From positions 1 through 40,554 of the forward strand of contig NZ_LQNF01000034.1 of NCBI RefSeq assembly GCF_001618145.1: DNA of 40,554 bases. The letters are read 5' to 3'. The notes below the pieces were generated by a model that worked only from the letters and a program-made list of their open reading frames with translations, was not told the DNA's origin and made no database searches. Source of the stretch: Oceanobacillus damuensis. Its GTDB lineage: Bacteria; Bacillota; Bacilli; Bacillales; Amphibacillaceae. The position numbers were made by a program, and so were the translations under genes. This document shows positions 37,696-40,554 of the stretch, in pieces (within the stretch, counting starts at the first letter, position 1; each line of letters begins with the position of its first letter).

Positions 37696-38748
37696 TTATC
37701 CCAGCTTTTTCTTCTGTTGCTGATCGAATATGGCTTTCCTTAACCGCAAATAACCGATAGCATTGGCAAATTGGCATTCGTTAATTCTTTCCATCCGATT
37801 ATCAAAGTGTGGCTGGATGAATGGCTCAAATAGCTCACCACCTCCACCGGCTAGAAATAATCCATCAAACAAGTCACTCTCTTCAGCCCAGACAGCTTTC
37901 AGACGGTCTGCAATATTGGCTGCAATGGACTGTTTGCTCTTATAAATAACACCGCTAAAATCCAGGCTTTTCCCCTTATATCTTAAATTCTCGTTTGTTA
38001 GTATCCGACTGATGAAAAATTCATTTAAATCTGCCCCACCAGTTTGCACTTTATATGCTTGTCTAATATCCCGATGGAGATTGATAACCCCCTCATCGAC
38101 AGTTCCTGATAGTTTGGCCATTGGGATGAAAGAGCCATTCTCCTGTATTTCCACAACTACAAAATCCGTTGTCCGGAACCCAATGTCAATAAGCGCTATC
38201 AAACTGCTTTCCTTCATCAAATGGGGATACGTATATCTCCCTTCATGATTGATCAAAGCAGAAAAGATTGCCGATGCCCCTTGAGGAAATACCAACGCCT
38301 GACGGATATTTATCCGCCTCTCCTTTTTTTCAAAAGGACCTGTAAGCCAATGGACTACGGGCTGCATCCCCTGAACGGACTGCCGAAATTCCTTTGCCTG
38401 AGACTGATAGAAGTCCAGTGGCAATCCGGTTGACAGATGAATAATCTCTGAATCTGACACCAACTGAATGGCGGTGTTTAATAATATCTTGGTATATACA
38501 TGACTGAACCGTTCTCTTTCAAATATGCGGGAAACAGATCGTGACTCGGTTGCCAGTTCTCCCACGAAATAATCATCCTCTTGAATGGTTAGATGAATAT
38601 TCTTCATATCCCTTGGAATATCACCCAATACACTGGTAAGACTCCGTGCATATCCTTTTCCAACAAGGGAAGGAAAAACAACTCTTTTACCTGATGAGGC
38701 AATTGCTTTTACATATCCATAACCTAGGTCTACCGCTACATTTTCCAT
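37696..38748 (-). CDS. parM: ParM-like plasmid-segregation actin
   Basis: 350 aa, actin/Hsp70-type ATPase of the ParM/Alp family. Phosphate-1 motif VAVDLGYGYVKAI (residues 4-16), phosphate-2 ALIDIGFRTTDFVVVE (about 185-200), and adenosine motif GLFLAGGGGELFEPF (about 305-320). It should polymerise and push plasmid copies apart during division. It is co-transcribed with the ParR-like gene. The upstream 73 bp (38749-38821) show no obvious iterated centromere, so parC may lie elsewhere, for instance near 39.6 kb. Confidence 0.85.
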   Translation of the reverse strand: MENVAVDLGYGYVKAIASSGKRVVFPSLVGKGYARSLTSVLGDIPRDMKNIHLTIQEDDYFVGELATESRSVSRIFERERFSHVYTKILLNTAIQLVSDSEIIHLSTGLPLDFYQSQAKEFRQSVQGMQPVVHWLTGPFEKKERRINIRQALVFPQGASAIFSALINHEGRYTYPHLMKESSLIALIDIGFRTTDFVVVEIQENGSFIPMAKLSGTVDEGVINLHRDIRQAYKVQTGGADLNEFFISRILTNENLRYKGKSLDFSGVIYKSKQSIAANIADRLKAVWAEESDLFDGLFLAGGGGELFEPFIQPHFDNRMERINECQFANAIGYLRLRKAIFDQQQKKKLG

Positions 38749-38821
38749 TTCATATCTCCTTTCATGGTTTTCCTTTAATGTAGATTTCTAACAATATCGA
38801 TACTTTTGCTCAAAATTGGCA

Positions 38822-39274
38822 TCAAACGAATGTTTTCAATAATTCCCGGCAAATGTATCCAATCAATAAGACAGCAGCCGTTCTATCAATTAATGTAAAC
38901 ATTAGGGGGCTGACGCTAAAACCGACTACCTTTTGGGCTGGATAAAATAGCTTCACCTTTCCAGTCAGCATGTCACCTACAATGTGTGCGATAATTCCTG
39001 CCATCAATGAAGCACAGAACCAGAAGTCCGAAAAAGGCCAAAAAATCATCCCTACCATAAATACAAATAGCAGGGAATGTGTCAGACTTCGATGTCCAAC
39101 CAATTTATTTAGTGGATAGGAGATTGGATAGAGTAGTCTGCCAAACTTTGACTTATGTTCGTCCATATCGGGAATTACACCTGCCAGCCCTCCTATGAAG
39201 GCTCCCCGCAAATCTCCACCTGTTATCATATATCCGGCAACTGTGCCAGATAACATGTGTGTTGTCCATTCCAT
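38822..39274 (-). CDS. YdjM/DUF457-type membrane-bound hydrolase
   Basis: 150 aa with about four hydrophobic segments. The motifs are IPDMDEHKSKFGR then HRSLTHSLLFVFMVG, and later HIVGDMLTGKVKLFYP: the His/Asp residues that define the LexA-binding, inner-membrane metal-dependent hydrolase family (DUF457). Such genes are common on phages and plasmids; the substrate may be a phospholipid, which is not shown. Its ATG overlaps the stop of the zinc-ribbon gene (TAATG), so the two are coupled. Confidence 0.8.
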   Translation of the reverse strand: MEWTTHMLSGTVAGYMITGGDLRGAFIGGLAGVIPDMDEHKSKFGRLLYPISYPLNKLVGHRSLTHSLLFVFMVGMIFWPFSDFWFCASLMAGIIAHIVGDMLTGKVKLFYPAQKVVGFSVSPLMFTLIDRTAAVLLIGYICRELLKTFV

Positions 39275-39438
39275 TAGGAGTGGCTCTCTATTTTCAGGCT
39301 ATTGTAGAATGCTTTATTAATTTCTTCCTCCAGCTGAGTAATCCAATCTAAACAATCATGGCAAAAAAATTGACTGTTCTTAACCCCACCGTCATCAACC
39401 TGTTTTTTGCATATATTACAAGCGATATAATTTTTCAC
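39274..39438 (-). CDS. Zinc-ribbon peptide, 54 aa
   Basis: A GTG start at 39438 with GAGGTG 8 nt upstream. The sequence has ACNICKKQVDD, then FFCHDCLDWITQLEEEIN: two CxxC pairs that make one zinc site, followed by a short helix. It is too short for a known enzyme; it may be a DNA-binding or adaptor peptide. It is translationally coupled to the downstream DUF457 gene. The 283-bp gap upstream (39439-39721) carries the palindromes described at 39597-39709. Confidence 0.65.
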   Translation of the reverse strand: MKNYIACNICKKQVDDGGVKNSQFFCHDCLDWITQLEEEINKAFYNSLKIESHS

Positions 39439-39596
39439 TATTAACTCACCTCACCATGTGGTTATTTTTAGACCAGCCCAATAGTCTCCACACTTGTTTA
39501 TCATCACTATTCAATGGAATAAATGTTAGCCTTGGTGAATAGGAAACTCTAATCTAGTACCTCGCTCACATTATTGAAGACAATCGTATATTAAGA

Positions 39597-39709
39597 GAGT
39601 GAGAAGGGAACACTCACTAAAATCGGCTTAATCCGTTGTTATATAAACGTCTATAGTACCTTTAAGGTGTGGTTAAAATGCCACACATGTGTGGTTTTTT
39701 TGACACACC
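39597..39709. promoter_or_regulatory. Palindrome cluster between the RepL-like and zinc-ribbon genes
   Basis: AGTGAG / CTCACT (39597-39617). A nested structure at 39666-39709: outer GGTGTG and CACACC, inner perfect palindrome CCACACATGTGTGG (39681-39694) followed by seven T on the plus strand. It may be a terminator for plus-strand transcripts, a binding site for the RepL-like protein, or a parC-like element. Confidence 0.5.
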
Positions 39710-39721
39710 CCCTGTACATAC

Positions 39722-40339
39722 TTACCCCTTCTTATTTCCATTCTTATAATCAAGATAGGTTCTTCGCCGATATAATTTCCCGAATTCATGACCGTTTTTC
39801 AACCATAACTTCCACTCCAAATAAACCTTTTGCCGCTCCAGCTTATCAAATTCCATTACCAGTCTTGCTAACGTTGCATTTATTCGGTTACGATCGCCCG
39901 CATAGATTAATTCTGGATTCATGAATAACGGACGTTGGGTAACATTTCGTCTATATTGTTTGATTTCCTGTACGTCTGCAAATTCAAAAAGCATTCCTTT
40001 GTTTAACAATTGGGTAATAATTTTACTTGTTGCAGACCTTTCCCTACCTAAATAACGGGCTATTTCTGATATGCTCAAAAAATGATTGTTATTATGATCA
40101 ATAATTGCGTTTGAATGCAATTGCACCAAAGGCATTAAAGATAATAACACCCCGATTTCACTGTTGGTCAAATGTCTTGCCTTGATGATAGCACTTAAAT
40201 TTTCCTGGATAGCCTGGCAGAACCTTGCTTTGTTCTTATCTCTTAGCTTATATAATCCATAGCCTTGATCATTGGCTTTCTTTTCCTCCTGCGATACGGA
40301 ACTTAAATTGACATTGTGAAGCTCTGATGACTGTTTCAT
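39722..40339 (-). CDS. RepL-like winged-helix protein
   Basis: 205 aa from an ATG at 40339. The middle is a winged helix (LTNSEIGVLLSLMPLVQLH; HFLSISEIARYLGRERSATS; KIITQLLNKGMLFEFAD). After it comes FMNPELIYAGDRNRINATLA, which strongly recalls the MLNPELLxxGD ending of Firmicute RepL plasmid initiators. It is longer than RepL (about 150-190), and no rolling-circle Rep motifs are seen. It could be the replication initiator or a MarR/RepL-type regulator. No strong ribosome binding site is at the ATG; it may be coupled to the preceding 58-aa gene, whose stop lies 7 bp upstream. Confidence 0.5.
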   Translation of the reverse strand: MKQSSELHNVNLSSVSQEEKKANDQGYGLYKLRDKNKARFCQAIQENLSAIIKARHLTNSEIGVLLSLMPLVQLHSNAIIDHNNNHFLSISEIARYLGRERSATSKIITQLLNKGMLFEFADVQEIKQYRRNVTQRPLFMNPELIYAGDRNRINATLARLVMEFDKLERQKVYLEWKLWLKNGHEFGKLYRRRTYLDYKNGNKKG

Positions 40340-40346
40340 ACTATTA

Positions 40347-40523
40347 TCACATCGACTTTTTCTCCTTCCTTTTGAGATAACCTTGTATACGTTCTGCCAG
40401 CTTACTATTTCGCTGTGCAACAGTGTCATTTTTAATAGCCATCTGGATTGCTTGCTCAGAACCCACAAACACCACTTTTTCTTTTGCCCGTGTGCATTTA
40501 TGAATAGTTATGTTTTTGTCCAT
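40347..40523 (-). CDS. Hypothetical small protein (58 aa or 3' part of a longer gene)
   Basis: From an ATG at 40523: MDKNITIHKCTRAKEKVVFV, then GSEQAIQMAIKNDTVAQRNS and a basic end RKEKKSM. The frame stays open to the window edge, so the gene may begin outside. Soluble; no family recognised. It ends 7 bp before the RepL-like gene, suggesting one operon. Confidence 0.45.
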   Translation of the reverse strand: MDKNITIHKCTRAKEKVVFVGSEQAIQMAIKNDTVAQRNSKLAERIQGYLKRKEKKSM

Positions 40524-40554
40524 ATCGTAGAAACTACTAATACAACAAGGATTA

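Noticed and set aside
1..40554. tRNA or rRNA genes
   Set aside because: No cloverleaf or rRNA-like segments were seen in any intergenic region.

Overview
The window looks like part of a large conjugative element, a plasmid or an integrative conjugative element, from a low-GC, spore-forming Bacillaceae. The codon use and proteins resemble Oceanobacillus, Virgibacillus and related genera, but the genus is an inference. Support comes from the AT-rich sequence, AGGAGG-type ribosome binding sites, TTG/GTG starts, a Tn916/pCW3-type Gram-positive conjugation gene set, a ParM-like/ParR-like pair and a Sda-like sporulation checkpoint peptide. Apart from one tetR gene, every recognised gene lies on the minus strand, so the layout is best read from right to left.

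40.5-37.2 kb: maintenance and regulation. This block holds a RepL-like winged-helix protein, a zinc-ribbon peptide, a DUF457/YdjM-type membrane protein, a ParM-like actin with a ParR-like partner, and Sda. 37.1-20.3 kb: conjugation. The order is TcpC/VirB8-like, TcpD-like, TcpE, VirB4 ATPase, lipoprotein, VirB6-like channel protein, a second VirB8-like protein, a lysozyme/M23 wall hydrolase, a RusA-like nuclease, two winged-helix replication-relaxation type proteins, a VirD4/TraG coupling protein and a triple-S1 protein. I see no classical relaxase, recombinase or integrase in the window.

20.0-15.0 kb and 9.5 kb-1: two arrays of unrelated accessory genes, all in the same direction (tetR aside). 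They encode GNAT, RsgA-like GTPase, two isochorismatases, HAD phosphatase, RibD-like deaminase, MFS with ArsR, an HXXEE protein, a broken CPBP protein, a lipoprotein and many 50-100 aa membrane peptides. In the right array each gene is followed by one copy of a short hairpin repeat, giving strict gene-site-gene-site alternation; the left array follows the same rule with some multi-gene units. The best copies are bipartite. Box A has loop ACTGCC, box B lies about 50-60 bp away with loop GCACC, and both boxes have arms close to TTCAACTAA/TTAGTTTAA. All copies have the same orientation and none occurs in the conjugation or recombination modules. This organisation resembles integron gene cassettes with attC sites, but the sequence is unlike attC and no integrase is visible. 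It is the strongest candidate here for an undescribed system.

14.9-9.6 kb: a recombination module lies between the two arrays. It contains a RecT-family annealase, a CHC2-type zinc-finger primase-like protein, an ssb gene interrupted by an in-frame stop and a Cas4/RecB-like nuclease. Upstream of it is a complete ISL3-family insertion sequence with an 8-bp target duplication. Runs of 12-bp TGTCA iterons occur at the left end of the right array, at its head, and inside the left array.
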